From NCBI GenBank assembly GCA_010015805.1, contig ML978136.1, positions 655,082 to 719,081 on the forward strand: a stretch of 64,000 nt of DNA, given 5' to 3'. Both the position numbers and the translations under genes were made by a program. The notes beneath the pieces are model-generated. The model worked only from the letters and a program-made list of their open reading frames with translations, did not search any database and was not told the origin of the DNA. Source of the stretch: Rhizodiscina lignyota. Its lineage: Eukaryota; Ascomycota; Dothideomycetes; Aulographales; Rhizodiscinaceae. Position 1 is the first letter of the stretch. Each line of letters starts with the position of its first letter. Positions 22,191 to 33,196 of this stretch are shown in pieces.

Positions 22191-22837
22191 TCAGCAAACG
22201 CTCTCACCCATCTCGGAGAAGATTTGGTTTTGAGCCTCGACATTGCTGTCCTCACGCTTAACCCTTTTAACATCTCCCTCCTCGGCGTCGTGGAATTCGT
22301 CCTCCTCACTGCCATCATCCTCGACATCCTCCTCATCAGTAATGTCGCTCTCAGCGTAGCTGCGCTTCGTTCCGCGGCGGAGACTGGAGCGATCGATGGA
22401 AGGAGATGAGTCCACATTGCTAGCAGGGAGATCATCATAGTCGTCTTCGGTCACATCCTCGACGTCAACGAATCCCTCCTCCTTCTTCACCTTATCAATG
22501 CCGTTGGCCTTGTCGGGGCGCTTGACAGAGCCACCGCTGGCGGCGGGGGCACGACGACGCGGAGTGGCAGGGCTTCCACCATTGGCGCCTTTACCATTGG
22601 CACCTTTAGCACCAGCAGGCCCTTTGATTTTACCAATTCGGTGCATGATGGCTTTGGCAGTGCAGTCCGGGCCCATCTCCCGAGCGAGAGCCTCGTAATC
22701 GATCTTGACATTATGCACCTTTATGAACGCGGCGAAGAGCTGAGCTCTGTTAGCGACTGCATGTTCGATAAGGTTCAACCGCTGTCAAATATTAGTTGCC
22801 TTACCTTCGCATCCGCCTCAGCATCCCACTTGACCAT
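22191..22837 (-). CDS. Small Myb/SANT-like nuclear protein, outlying member G
   Basis: Two exons (22837-22805, 22739-22191; intron 65 nt, phase 0) give 193 residues. The domain is VKWDAEADAKLFAAFIKVHN (helix 1), KIDYEALAREMG (helix 2) and TAKAIMHRIGKIKG (helix 3). The first exon is only 11 codons and splices after AEADAK, the position used by member F. The acceptor chosen (gctcag) is the one that keeps helix 1 continuous. The tail has ATPRRRAP, DKVKKEEG, RRGTKRSY, long acidic runs (DITDEEDVEDDGSEEDE) and VKRVKRED, giving VKKE/VKRE-type motifs. I infer a nuclear DNA-binding protein of the same family, separated from the others by Derlin, CENP-A and the phosphatase. Confidence 0.8.
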
Positions 22838-23041
22838 CTTGAAGTGTGCGAAGTGGCGTCTGAGTCAATGTCAGTGACTTCATGAGTGGGGATTAGCAGG
22901 GAAGATCTCATTAAGACTTAGCTCTTGGTAAAGCTCTTGACGATCGTGAGAAGAAGTGGGAAAAGGGGTGGAATTGAGGAACCGTCTTCCAATATTTGAG
23001 TGCGTTGTGTGGCAAAGTAGAAGAAAGAAGCTGGATGCGAA

Positions 23042-23077
23042 GGGAAGAAGTGTGGGAAGAAGTGTGGGAAGAAGTGT
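23042..23077. repeat. Three copies of a 12-bp repeat upstream of gene G
   Basis: GGGAAGAAGTGT is repeated three times in tandem, about 205-240 nt upstream of the gene G start codon, inside a purine-rich (plus strand) promoter or leader region. Confidence 0.6.
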
Positions 23078-23499
23078 GAGAGAAGCGGAAGAAGAGGGGA
23101 AGCCTGGGAGCGGAAGATATAGAGGAGGCAAACACGCAGCAGCACCAACTGCTGAAACATCGAAGGGCAATTAAGCTTTTCGACTCAGAGCAAAGGGGCG
23201 AGACTATTTGAGTTGAGATACGTCAAGAGCGCTGCTTCTGAATGAAGCGGTACCAGAGCCTGCCGCCTTGCAATGGAGATCAACCATTCAGGCTGTCCAG
23301 TGAATTTGTAGAGACTGCGGCGATTATCCATTGGGGCGGGCGGCAAAGGCAAAGATTGTGTGAACGCGGGCATGCTCGTATGCACGCTGTGCGATCGTCA
23401 GGAACCTGCAGATTGCCATAGATCAACATGTGTATTTTCTGGGAGTTGGTGAAGGTGTCGTATGTGGCTGCAGAAGGATCGGGATTTGCTGCATTATCA

Positions 23500-24380
23500 A
23501 TTGTGCATGTGAAATGTGAAATGCCCTAAAATGTGATCATGCGCGAGATAAGTAAAAACCAAAGAGTCCGCCCCATCGATTTCAACGATCCAGCTCAAGT
23601 GGTTAACGGCAGTCGTGGTCCCCACCTCATTAGTGCTTTTTTAATTTTTAAAATTAGTAAGTATATATACGCTTTGCCATTTACTTGCTAATGCCTTCGG
23701 GCATTTGGTGAGATTCGGTGATGTGGTCGAGTTGGGAGACATATCACATAAAGATAATCTTGTGGGTTTAAACGAAAAGAACAGATACAGGTTAACCATT
23801 GGCAGTGTAAGAAGAGCTATGTTTTTTTTTTCGGCCTCAAGTTCGAACCCCACCCTGGTCGTTCACCTTTTTTTTGGTCGCTAAGAGCAAAGCCTAATAT
23901 CACATGCCTTACCTACTATCTTTCAACCGAACGTAACTGAAGGTACAGTTATTGACAGCTTTTTCAATCTGCCATTTTTAAAGGTCTCCGAAGGACCAGA
24001 ACGGGATTATTGACATGGTCATGCCCAAATTTCTTTTGCACTGCTGAAGCGCGGCGGACCAGTTCGCAGCACCCGGGGAAGTGTTAACACATCGCACGTA
24101 GACACATATTGGCGAAAGGGAAGAGAGCATGATTATCGGATTGTGTAGGATACTCATATAGACAAATCAAAAAATGTAGAGAGAATAAGAGCAGATCGAT
24201 CTCAATGTGACTTGTCACATATTCATGAACAGACATCTGCAAGGAAATGGTAAAGGGGTTGGGATCTGGCATCAGTTCGGCATATAGGGGCTGCAAAGTT
24301 GATCCATCAAAATCCTCTACAATTCCTGTACATGATTGAAGACAATGAATGATTTATCGGCGGAGAGAAGTGCGATTACT
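23500..24380. other. AT-rich gene-free stretch with tRNA-like box motifs
   Basis: Contains an A-box-like TGGTCGAGTTGG near 23722 followed about 38 nt later by GTGGGTTTAAACG, which looks like a B box with transitions, and another B-box-like AGTTCGAACCCC near 23849 ending in a T8-9 run (near 23868). No complete cloverleaf could be folded by eye, so I do not call a tRNA. The remainder is AT-rich without genes. Confidence 0.3.
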
Positions 24381-24578
24381 ACCTGCTGAAGATGAGACGA
24401 CGTTGGAGGCGAGACGAATTGGCGCGCGGCAAGCGCCGCGTCTGCATGCGCGACACGTCCAACGCGACTCTATTCGATAATGAACTGTATCAAATTCACA
24501 CTGCTATCTACAAGCCGCATTTCACTGAACTTCCTTCTTTCCGGCTTCTTGCCATGTTTCAAACACTGTCTGCAAATC

Positions 24579-26336
24579 ATGAAGCGCAAAAGAGCTGGCA
24601 ATGATGCTAAAGAAACTCCCACCAAACGCACTCGCGCCGCAGCCGCAGACGACCTTCTTGATGAAGAGCAAGAACAGGATGAAATCGCCATTCAAACCCC
24701 CTCACGACGCAATAGAAGCGCGAAACCACCTACCATTTCCACGCCCACAAAATCCATTTTAAATGGACGCCCTAAAGCTCCAACTTCCACCGCAGCGACA
24801 CCACAATCTAAGCGCAAAGTCCTCTTTGAGACACCCTCGAAGCAACAGGAAGAATTGGAGGATGAGGCTACGCCAACGACCACCCGCAATGCTGACAGGT
24901 CAGCAAGGCGCAAAAGTTCTCGTCGCTTAATTGAGCGAACGCTGGCAGAAGACGGTAGTGAGGATGATGTCTCTGAAGACGACCTCGCGCGTGAGATTCT
25001 CAACGAGGACGACGAAGAGGAAGACGATGAGGAGGAAGAATTGGTGGATGAAGAGACACAGGCAGAGACGGGCACACCTTCAAAACCGCGGCGAGGAAGA
25101 CCAAATGCCCGGAGACGTAAACGATCCCCTACGCCGCCTGAAAATCTCCCTCCACACGAGCAGTATTTCTGGCACAACAAGCCGGGCGGGACAAAGACAT
25201 CAGACAACAAGTTACCTTCAGATGCGTTGCTGAATCACGATGAATACTTCCAGCGGATGCTGGGTTACGTAGAACCACATCAAAAAGAGCTGGACCATCT
25301 TCTTTCCCTCCATGCCCGCTCATACGAACAGTGGATATTCGAGCTCGAGTGCGACTTTAATATCTGCCTATACGGATACGGCTCAAAGCGCCAGCTTCTG
25401 ACCGACTTTGCTTCTTACGTGCACTCGACGCAAGACGATCCGCCCAAAATCATCATCACGAACGGCTACGCCCCTGGAATCACGATTCGCGACATCCTCA
25501 ATACGATTGCTGGCGTCCTTCTGCCCAAACATCTCCAGCTTCCGACGCAACCACAAGCTCTCCTTGACATCATCCACGAAGCGCTCTCTGCTCCGGTCGC
25601 CCTATCCTCATCCAAGAAACGGGCCCATTCCAACCAAACAGCACGAACCACACGAATCCTTCTCCTCATCAACTCCATCGACTCCTCCTCCCTCCGCCGA
25701 CCCACCGTCCAATCCCTCCTCGCATCTCTCTCATCTCATCCGCAAATCTCCCTCCTCGCGACCGCCGATACGCTCAACTTCCCTCTCCTCTGGGACACAT
25801 CCCTCCGCAGCACTTTCCGCTTTCTCTTCCACGACTGTACGACCTTCGTCCCTTACACCGCCGAGATTGAAGTTGTCGAGTCAGTCAACGAGCTGCTGGG
25901 CAGAAGCAGTCGACGCATCGGCGGCAAGGACGGCGTCGCGTTCGTGCTACGCAGTCTGCCTGCGAATGCGCGAGCGCTGTTCCGCGTGCTGGTTGCAGAG
26001 CAGGTCGCTGCGGCTGCGGAGGGCGATGACTTTGGTGGGGAAGAGGGTCAGGCCGGTGCGGGCGCGGATATGGATGAGGACAGACTGGCACCAAGTTCTT
26101 CGAGAAGGCCTCTCGATGCTGGAGTGGCATCGGAAGGAGTGGAGTATAGGTTGCTGTACCGCAAGGCGCATGAGGAGCTGATATGTACAAACGAAAACGG
26201 TTTCAGAACTCTTCTGAAAGAATTTTTTGACCATCAGATGGTAGAGAGCCGGAGGGATACGCTTGGGAGTGAGAGACTTGTCGTACCATTCCGGAAGGAG
26301 GAATTAGAGGGACTGCTGGAAGAGCTCGTTGATTGA
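24579..26336 (+). CDS. ORC2: Origin recognition complex subunit 2
   Basis: Single exon, 585 residues. ORC2 is part of the six-subunit complex that marks replication origins and loads the MCM helicase. The start is the ATG opening MKRKRAGND, which gives a typical disordered, basic/acidic N-terminus with cyclin-kinase-like sites (KETPTKR, QTPSRR); the upstream in-frame ATG at 24480 would add an atypical hydrophobic leader. From about residue 190 the conserved body begins: LPPHEQYFWHNKPG, then LLSLHARSYEQWIFELECDFNICLYGYGSKRQLLTDFA, the AAA-like core whose degenerate P-loop region is YGYGSKRQ. The C-terminal winged-helix part includes RLLYRKAHEELICTNENGF and FFDHQMV. It is convergent with aminopeptidase P, 160 bp apart. 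Confidence 0.93.
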   Translation: MKRKRAGNDAKETPTKRTRAAAADDLLDEEQEQDEIAIQTPSRRNRSAKPPTISTPTKSILNGRPKAPTSTAATPQSKRKVLFETPSKQQEELEDEATPTTTRNADRSARRKSSRRLIERTLAEDGSEDDVSEDDLAREILNEDDEEEDDEEEELVDEETQAETGTPSKPRRGRPNARRRKRSPTPPENLPPHEQYFWHNKPGGTKTSDNKLPSDALLNHDEYFQRMLGYVEPHQKELDHLLSLHARSYEQWIFELECDFNICLYGYGSKRQLLTDFASYVHSTQDDPPKIIITNGYAPGITIRDILNTIAGVLLPKHLQLPTQPQALLDIIHEALSAPVALSSSKKRAHSNQTARTTRILLLINSIDSSSLRRPTVQSLLASLSSHPQISLLATADTLNFPLLWDTSLRSTFRFLFHDCTTFVPYTAEIEVVESVNELLGRSSRRIGGKDGVAFVLRSLPANARALFRVLVAEQVAAAAEGDDFGGEEGQAGAGADMDEDRLAPSSSRRPLDAGVASEGVEYRLLYRKAHEELICTNENGFRTLLKEFFDHQMVESRRDTLGSERLVVPFRKEELEGLLEELVD

Positions 26337-26496
26337 GAAGAGAAGAAGAAACTCGACGTCTTATGAGAGTCGTTATTCTACGCTAACCAATATACGGCTT
26401 TGAAAGTAGTTCGTACATATACGTATGCCAAACGCTGCCAGTGGTATCTCCCAGTCTATCCGAATCCGGATGCATGTGCAGATTTAAGACGAAGCA

Positions 26497-28495
26497 TCAG
26501 AGTCCCGCAACACCCAACCTCACAGCGTAGTAGGGCTGAGTCTCTCTTTTCAGCCAGTCCAACGCGACTTTGTCGCTCTCGCCATCCTTCCCTTCGAAGT
26601 AACCCTTCGTCTTCTCCAACACCTCTTGATGGTAGTCGTTTAAGTACTTGATCTCAACATCTGTCAGCATCTTCGCGTCGATGAGCTTGCGGCACATCGG
26701 CACCATGGTGACATGATCAAAGCCCAAGAAAGGCTTGTCGCCGAAAGTGTGAGCTGTCTTCACCTCGCGCACCACAACGATGTTTTCAATGCGGATACCG
26801 AAGTTGCCGTCTTCGTAATAGCCCGGCTCGTTGGAGATGACATTGCCCGGAGCGAGTGAGACCTCGGAGTATTGGAGGCGCGTGCCGATACCGATAGGGC
26901 CTTCGTGTACGTTCTAAGATTACAATTAGTAATCCTCAGCTGCATGGATGGAGGGACATACCAAGAACGAGCCGACGCCGTGCCCGGTTCCGTGACGATA
27001 ATCCAAGCCTTCCGCCCAGAGGAATTGTCGCGCGGACATGTCGAGCGCAAAGCCACTTACGCCCTTTGGCCATTTCATGAGCTCAAGCGCGATATTGCCC
27101 TTAAGTACCAGCGTGTATGCCTTGATCTCCATCTCTGAGGGCTCGCCGAAATGCAATGTTCGCGTGGTGTCTGTCGTTCCATCTTGATACTGGCAACCCG
27201 AATCGCAGAGGTAGATCGCCTTCGGATCAATTATGCTGCAATTGCCCTTCTCAGGCTTATAGTGGATCACAGCGGCGTTTGCTCCGGTGCTGGAGATTGT
27301 GTCGAACGAGAGACCTGCAAAGTATTGGTGCTTGGAGCGGATTTGCTCTAATTTGTCGGCCGCGTCGACTTCGTCGAGAGTGGCTTTCTTGTTGATGAGT
27401 TGGTCCTCTAGCCACGCAAAATACTCGATTAGAGCAGCGCCATCGCGGATGTGGCATTGACGCATGCCGTCTAGCTCGGTATCGTTCTTGACGGCCTTGG
27501 CGTCGCCCACTGGTGATCTGATCTCCTCCACCTTGTCCTCTCCGCCAAGGCTTTGCGAGAGCGCCCATGACGCTCTGTTCGAGGTGAGGAACTTCTTTGG
27601 CTTTGCAGCTGGAGTAGTGCCGTTGGATTCTTCTGCTACTGAGGCGGAGAAAGATTCGATTTCCTCAAAGATGGCATCGTATGGTCTAATTGCCACCGAG
27701 TCACCAAGGTGAAGCTTAACCTCCGGGCTCAGCTTCTTCTCCTCGACATAGAGAGTCGCCGTTTTTGGCGTGATCACCGCGTATGAGAAGAAGACGGGAT
27801 TATAGGGAATGTCGCTGCCGCGAAGGTTGAAGAGCCACGCGATCTCATCCAACATGGAGACAATGATGGCAGGGCTCTTCTTCTTGTCCAGTTCTTTCCT
27901 GAGATCCTCGATTTTGTCCTGAAATTTCTTCCCGGAAAACTCTAGTCCCAAAACCTTGACCTTCTCGTTCGGCCTCGTGGGTCTGTCGCCCCAGATCTGA
28001 TCCACGAGATTCTGCCTCACAGCCTTCAGCTCCTTGCCCCCCTTCTTCTTGATCTTATCCGCCAGTTTCCTGGCATCTGGGGCAGTTATTAGACTCGGAT
28101 CGACCCCCACGACCTTGCCTCCTTCAGATTGATCTGCCGTCCATTCCTGCCATGTCGGAACATCTTGCATGCCCTGCTTCAAGAGCTCCCAATTGTCATC
28201 CAGCTGCTGTGCGGCCTGGTTGAAGTACCGTCCATCAGTCGCTAGCGATGCCTTATCGTGCGTGATGACAGCTGTGCCTGCTGAACCGGTGAAGCCGCAG
28301 ATGTATTCGCGTCGAGCGTCGCATTGTGCGATATACTCGGACTGGTGGCTATCTTCGGAGGGGACAACTGAATTCTTATTAGCTCCAGAGGGCAGTTCAT
28401 AGAGGGAACCGGTTATTACTGTAGACATCGACGTTGTTCTGCCTCATCAACTGGCGCAATTGGCTCAAGCGGTCTGTGGTATTGATGGGCGCCAT
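26497..28495 (-). CDS. Cytosolic Xaa-Pro aminopeptidase P (M24B)
   Basis: Three exons on minus (28495-28420, 28367-26962, 26913-26497; introns 52 and 48 nt) give 632 residues. The enzyme removes an N-terminal residue that precedes proline and needs two metal ions. The N-terminal creatinase-like domain includes [19 protein letters not shown] and [12 protein letters not shown]. The catalytic pita-bread domain shows the metal ligands in order: Asp in [17 protein letters not shown], His in [14 protein letters not shown], Glu in [11 protein letters not shown] and Glu in GIRIEN. Length is as expected for the large AMPP form. A longer in-frame N-terminus exists upstream (from 28756) and could encode a mitochondrial isoform. 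I chose 28495 because it gives the family's usual start, [10 protein letters not shown]. Confidence 0.93.
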
Positions 28496-29110
28496 GTCGG
28501 CGAGAAAAGAGCTCCGAAATGAAGCAGAGAAAGAGAAAGGGCGGTGAAATTGGAAGATTCCAGCCCCTACATGTGAGCGGCAGCTAGTAAAGCTTGAAGG
28601 CCGCACAAAAAGGAGCGAGATGCGCATGTAATGGGACAAATGCTGCTTGGAGGGGTCGTCGTGTGATGCTGTAAGGATCAGCGGCAACAGCTGTGATGCC
28701 CAAGGCCGTGGAGCTAGGCCGCATTGGACGAAAATGCAGCTTCTACAGAGCTTCACGACATGCTTCCTCCATTGAAAGTATTATATTCATCAAATATCAT
28801 ACGGTTCATGCTGCTGCCTACAGTTGGAAGATAGTTATGATGTCTTATCTTGAGCGTGTGACGGATTTGCAAGGTTCCAGCTTCATCTCCGCCGTGTGAA
28901 TGTCGTCCAACACTCGAACAACACGAAGCCCCAAAGCATAGTGCATTCCCGTGGCAACATGATCCGCTCTCTACTCTTCTACCTAACACGCACTCCTGAC
29001 TCAGACGCATTTTCAACTTCTCACAACTACCCATCCGCGTTTGAAAATATTCAACACCATCTCTTCTCCCTCTCTCTACCTCACGTTACCAGTCGTGAAA
29101 TTTCGTCAAG
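28496..29110. promoter_or_regulatory. Divergent intergenic region of aminopeptidase P and karyopherin genes
   Basis: About 615 bp containing both promoters. A pyrimidine-rich leader precedes the karyopherin start (near 29040-29100). No specific site is recognised. Confidence 0.35.
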
Positions 29111-32100
29111 ATGAACGTCGACGAGGGCGGAAAACCTCCTCCGATTTACGATGGCACTCCGACGCCTAGTAACGCCGCTGCATTTGAAGAGGTACTGTTA
29201 TTATTCAACACTTCTTGAACTTGCCTAACAATCTACAGCTCGTCAAACGCCTTTACCAACCAGGAAATCCTGCCCTGCTCACAAGCATCGAGAAGCACTT
29301 GCAATGGTGGCAACGCTCAAAAGATGGGTGGCCCATGGCAAACACGATGCTCCAAACTGCGGACCCCAACGTTCGGTTCTTCGGCGCCCTCACCTATGTG
29401 GTGAAGTTGAATATGGAGGGGTGAGTGCTTCATGCTATATTTGGGACACCGAGCCCTGACGTGATGTAGGTCAAAAATCAATCATCAAGGCATGCAAACG
29501 CTATCTCAGCAGCTTGTTGCATGGGCTGCCAGATTGTGCGAAGACAAGAAAAGCATCTGTCAGAAACTGAGCACTGCGCTGGCCATATGCTACTTGCAGC
29601 CCGAAGCTTCTGCAGATGATTGCCTGGGTATTCTGGCAACAGCTCTTCATACTGGCAAAATCGTTGATAGCCTTTCGGCAGAGGCGCTTTCTGTGGATGC
29701 GGTCCTGCCTAATCTAAAGCCGGCGCAGCTCTTGATGCTGGTGCGGTTCTGTCGAGCACTTGCCGAGGAGGGTCTTAGTCGGCTCCGGTCTGATGATAAG
29801 AAGTAAGTTCCCTATACCTTTTCAATACTATGGTGTTGACTTCTTATGAAGAGCTGCAGCTCGGTCTCAAGATCAAATGGAGTCAAATCTCCTCAGTGCA
29901 GTCCAAGTGATTGGCTTTGCAATACGATTCTCCGGCGACCATAAAGGATTGATCCAAAATCTCGCTGTTGACAGCTTTGTGGTATGTATATCGAACTCTC
30001 CTTGATGGCTTTATACTTACAAGCATAAAGAAATGGGCACCCTTCAGTATCATGGGATCCACTCCGTTGGAGAGTTGTGACAAAGTCCGTGAACTTCTCC
30101 CATCTGTTCTGATCTGCATATCGGAATGGGAAGAACCCGAGATTTCCGAGGTTGGGGAGCCTCTTGATCTTATGAGCGAGCTACTTACGTCGCATCCCAT
30201 TTTCTTCAGACCGGCGGATCTTCGAGAAGTCGCTGAGCTGATCTGCAGTCCCTTTGGCCAAGCTCGTATTGCAGCTGCACATGACGAAGCAGACCGGGCT
30301 TTTATTCAGTTCCTCGTCGCGTACGGCGATGTTGAAACTGCGAAGATCGCAACGTCAGTGAACGATCCACTGGTGGAGCAGTTCCTTGAGATGATGCACA
30401 ATCTACTCAGATTCGAAGGTTACGCTGCCGTTGATGATGATGTAATATTGGAAGCTCAGCAGTTCTGGGCTGGTTACATTGACTTCGTTCTTGACTCTAT
30501 GGAGGATGAGAAGAGAAGAGACTGGCAAGGATGGGGCGCCTGCACAAAAGGTCACATCACACGCATGGTTGAAGAGCTCTGGGTTAAGATTCAGTATCCA
30601 CCGTCGGTGGAATACGATGCCTGGAATATGGAAGAGAAGAAGAGCTTTGGACAATTCCGTGTCGACATCAGAGACATACTCCAAGCCGCATACCGCGTAC
30701 TGGGTAGCGACCTTTTGCAAGCGTTTGTCAGAATCGCGCTTAGCTCTACTGCAGAGCGCAATTGGATTCAGGTCGAAGCTGCGCTCTACGGCCTCAATGC
30801 TGTGGCAGAATGCTTGAATGAGAGGGAACTTCGCGACGATGCTATCGGTAATTTGTTCAATTCGTCGCTGTACCCTATGCTGAGCGGGGATGATCCGGTC
30901 CCATACTTCCTACGCCGCACAGCCATGAACACGATCGGACAATACGACTCTTACTTCGAGCACCATCCGGAGAATCTGCCCGGAATCCTGAATTTCCTCT
31001 TCAAATCTCTCGAAGGCAAATCGATCGCGGATATCGCTGCTAAGTCAATATGGTCGTTGTGCAAAGCCTGTCGAGGCTCGCTTACGCCTGAGCTCAACAC
31101 CTTCTTTCAGCAGTATCAGAACTTCCTCGGTTGGGAAACAGCCAAGAACTTCACGAAAGAGAAAGTGATAGGTGCGGTGGCGGCAATCGCACAAGCTCTA
31201 CCAGCAGATGCAGAGAAGAACGGTGCTCTCAATCACTTGCTTGACTTCGTGTCAGCTGATGTGAAGACGTCGCTCGAGCAGGCAGCCGCAGGAGAAACCG
31301 ATCTAGGTCACAACACTGCCATCGATGCTATGCTGTGTCTTGCTAGCATTGCAAAGTCATTCCAAGAAAGCATGGAAGTTGTGGACCTGGACGGTGATGG
31401 TGTGACGCAGAGCTACTGGGACACTGGCGCCGGCGCGGCGACCCAGCAGCATATCATCCAAATGCTCAGTACCATGATGGAGGTGTGGCCAGATTCTGGC
31501 TCTGTCCTGGAGCCCATCTGCGCGACTCTTCGAGCTGGCTACATCGAGACCAGCCCTGGTCCATTCGTCCTTCCGCCTTCAGCGACTGTCGGCCTACTTA
31601 CTCGCACCAATATCACCACGAAACTTATCGAACAAGTTCTCCATACGGAATGCGCGTTCCTTCGCGCGCACACCATGAAGACGTCAAAGTACATCGAAAA
31701 GGAGGCGGAGGCTGTGCTCAACCATGTCATAAGTATGATTCGCGACCTGGGAGAGCCTCGCAATGACCCCGAGTTGGCACAATCCCTTGTTGACGTCCTT
31801 GTACGCTACATACCGCGCTATACGCCTGTCCTTGCGAACCTTCAGCCCCAAGAAGCACTTGAAGTGGCCTTGCAGTTCACTATCCAGTGTCTTAAGGCGC
31901 CGGAGCCACTGCCAAAGAGATCGGCTTCTAATTTCTGGGTATGTTGTCCTTCGAATCTTTTCATGCTTAAAATTTCACTAAATGTAGAACAGAATACCTT
32001 CCTAGCACAGACGTCCCAGCCTCAACCCCTCCAGCAATCACTCGACATGATAGCCACGCACTTTGGCCCCCTCCTTGCCACAACTCTCACTGCTCAAGTT

Positions 32101-32433
32101 GGCGGAATTTGCATGCGCTCCGATGTTGAGTTCTTGGCCGAGCCCCTCAAAAAGCTGTACGGACGGCACACGCGCGCCAAAGCCTGGTTTTACGACGCGC
32201 TCATGCTGAGCAACGAAGCCGCCAACTTGAGCCAACGTGAGATCGCAGAGGCTGAGCTGGAAATGGTGGCGCGCATGCCAGTAGAGGAGAGGAAGATGTT
32301 CGTGAGAACTCTGGGCCTTACTGTGGACTTGGGAACGGTGAGGAGGGTATGTGGAGAGTTCTGGCAGCGCGCCAGGACTGCGGCTTATCAGCCGGATATT
32401 GCGGAGCCTGATGTGCCAGTGTATTTGGACTAA
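29111..32433 (+). CDS. KAP122: Importin-13/Kap122-type karyopherin
   Basis: Six exons in my model: 29111-29191, 29239-29420, 29470-29802, 29852-29981, 30031-31938 and 32011-32433 (introns 47, 49, 49, 49 and 72 nt). The product of about 1,018 residues is an all-helical HEAT-repeat protein. The N-terminus, VKRLYQPGNPALLTSIEKHLQWWQRS followed by RFFGALTYVVKL, is the importin-beta N-terminal domain that contacts Ran, in the form seen in importin-13 and yeast Kap122/Pdr6. Such receptors carry proteins across the nuclear pore. The closest alternative is transportin-3/Mtr10. The last intron (31939-32010) is a multiple of three without stop codons, so retention would add 24 residues. The first two exons were fixed by phase and by gtactg/gtgagt donors. 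Confidence 0.85.
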
Positions 32434-32704
32434 GAGGTGTATGGGAGAATTTTTCTCTCTTCTGGGATCCTTGCAAAGGTTCGCAAGGAATAGGTACCTA
32501 GATGGTCTGATGACGGATGATGCATGGAGTCTGATGGACTCCCTTTGATACGATACACTTCGATTCTTTAAAATGATACGACTCGCTCATGAGCCAATAT
32601 CCTCGTCTCGTCTTCCACTTTCGCTCATGTGTCTGTCTCTTTTCCGTCTCTTATTATCGTACAATCCCCCCCTTTCAATTGCATGCCTTTCCCCATCTCC
32701 CCTA

Positions 32705-33196
32705 TCACGCCTCGAACCTCGCGAACCCTGCCAACGCAAACGTGGCACCAAAGCTCAGCTTAAACGCCACATTATCCAGCACTGCGCCGCGCAGATCCGT
32801 CTCGTTGACATATCGCTTCAACCATCCGTACGGTATAATTCTTATCCCTCTGCTCTCGAGCGCCTGCACTCCAAACACCAACAACCCAATCACCAGTGCT
32901 AACGGCCGACTGAACAGCGACACAGCAAGCCCGCAGCACAGTCCTGTGATGCTGCCGAGCGAGATCTGGCGGAAGGCGGCCGGGTTGACGCGCTTGGAGG
33001 ATGTGAGGACAGGCGTCGAGACGTCGCGTGTGTAGGACCAATCGCTTTGGGATGGAGACGCGGAGGATATTGGGGTGGAAGAAGAGTCAGCGTGGAGTGT
33101 GTAGCGCTGGCTGCGTTGGAGGAAGAGAGGCGCGACGAGGGCGGAGGTGAGGCATAGGGTTGGCACGAGGCGTGGGTAGAGGATGCCAGATGCCAT
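32705..33196 (-). CDS. FUN14-family mitochondrial membrane protein
   Basis: Single exon of 163 residues. After an N-terminal hydrophobic segment (LVPTLCLTSALVAPLFL) and a polar linker come the FUN14 hallmarks: FRQISLGSITGLCCGLAVSLFSRPLALVIGLLVFG, rich in small residues and GxxxG-like spacing, then a second hydrophobic pass near the C-terminus (NVAFKLSFGATFALAGF). FUN14/FUNDC proteins sit in the mitochondrial outer membrane and in animals act in mitophagy; the fungal role is poorly defined. I see no LC3-type motif. It is divergent from PDX1 and convergent with the karyopherin gene. Confidence 0.85.
   Translation of the reverse strand: MASGILYPRLVPTLCLTSALVAPLFLQRSQRYTLHADSSSTPISSASPSQSDWSYTRDVSTPVLTSSKRVNPAAFRQISLGSITGLCCGLAVSLFSRPLALVIGLLVFGVQALESRGIRIIPYGWLKRYVNETDLRGAVLDNVAFKLSFGATFALAGFARFEA

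Noticed and set aside
23590-23640. A-box-like AGCTCAAGTGGTTAACGG as the start of a tRNA
   Set aside because: No anticodon stem, no B box within 100 nt and no acceptor stem pairing.
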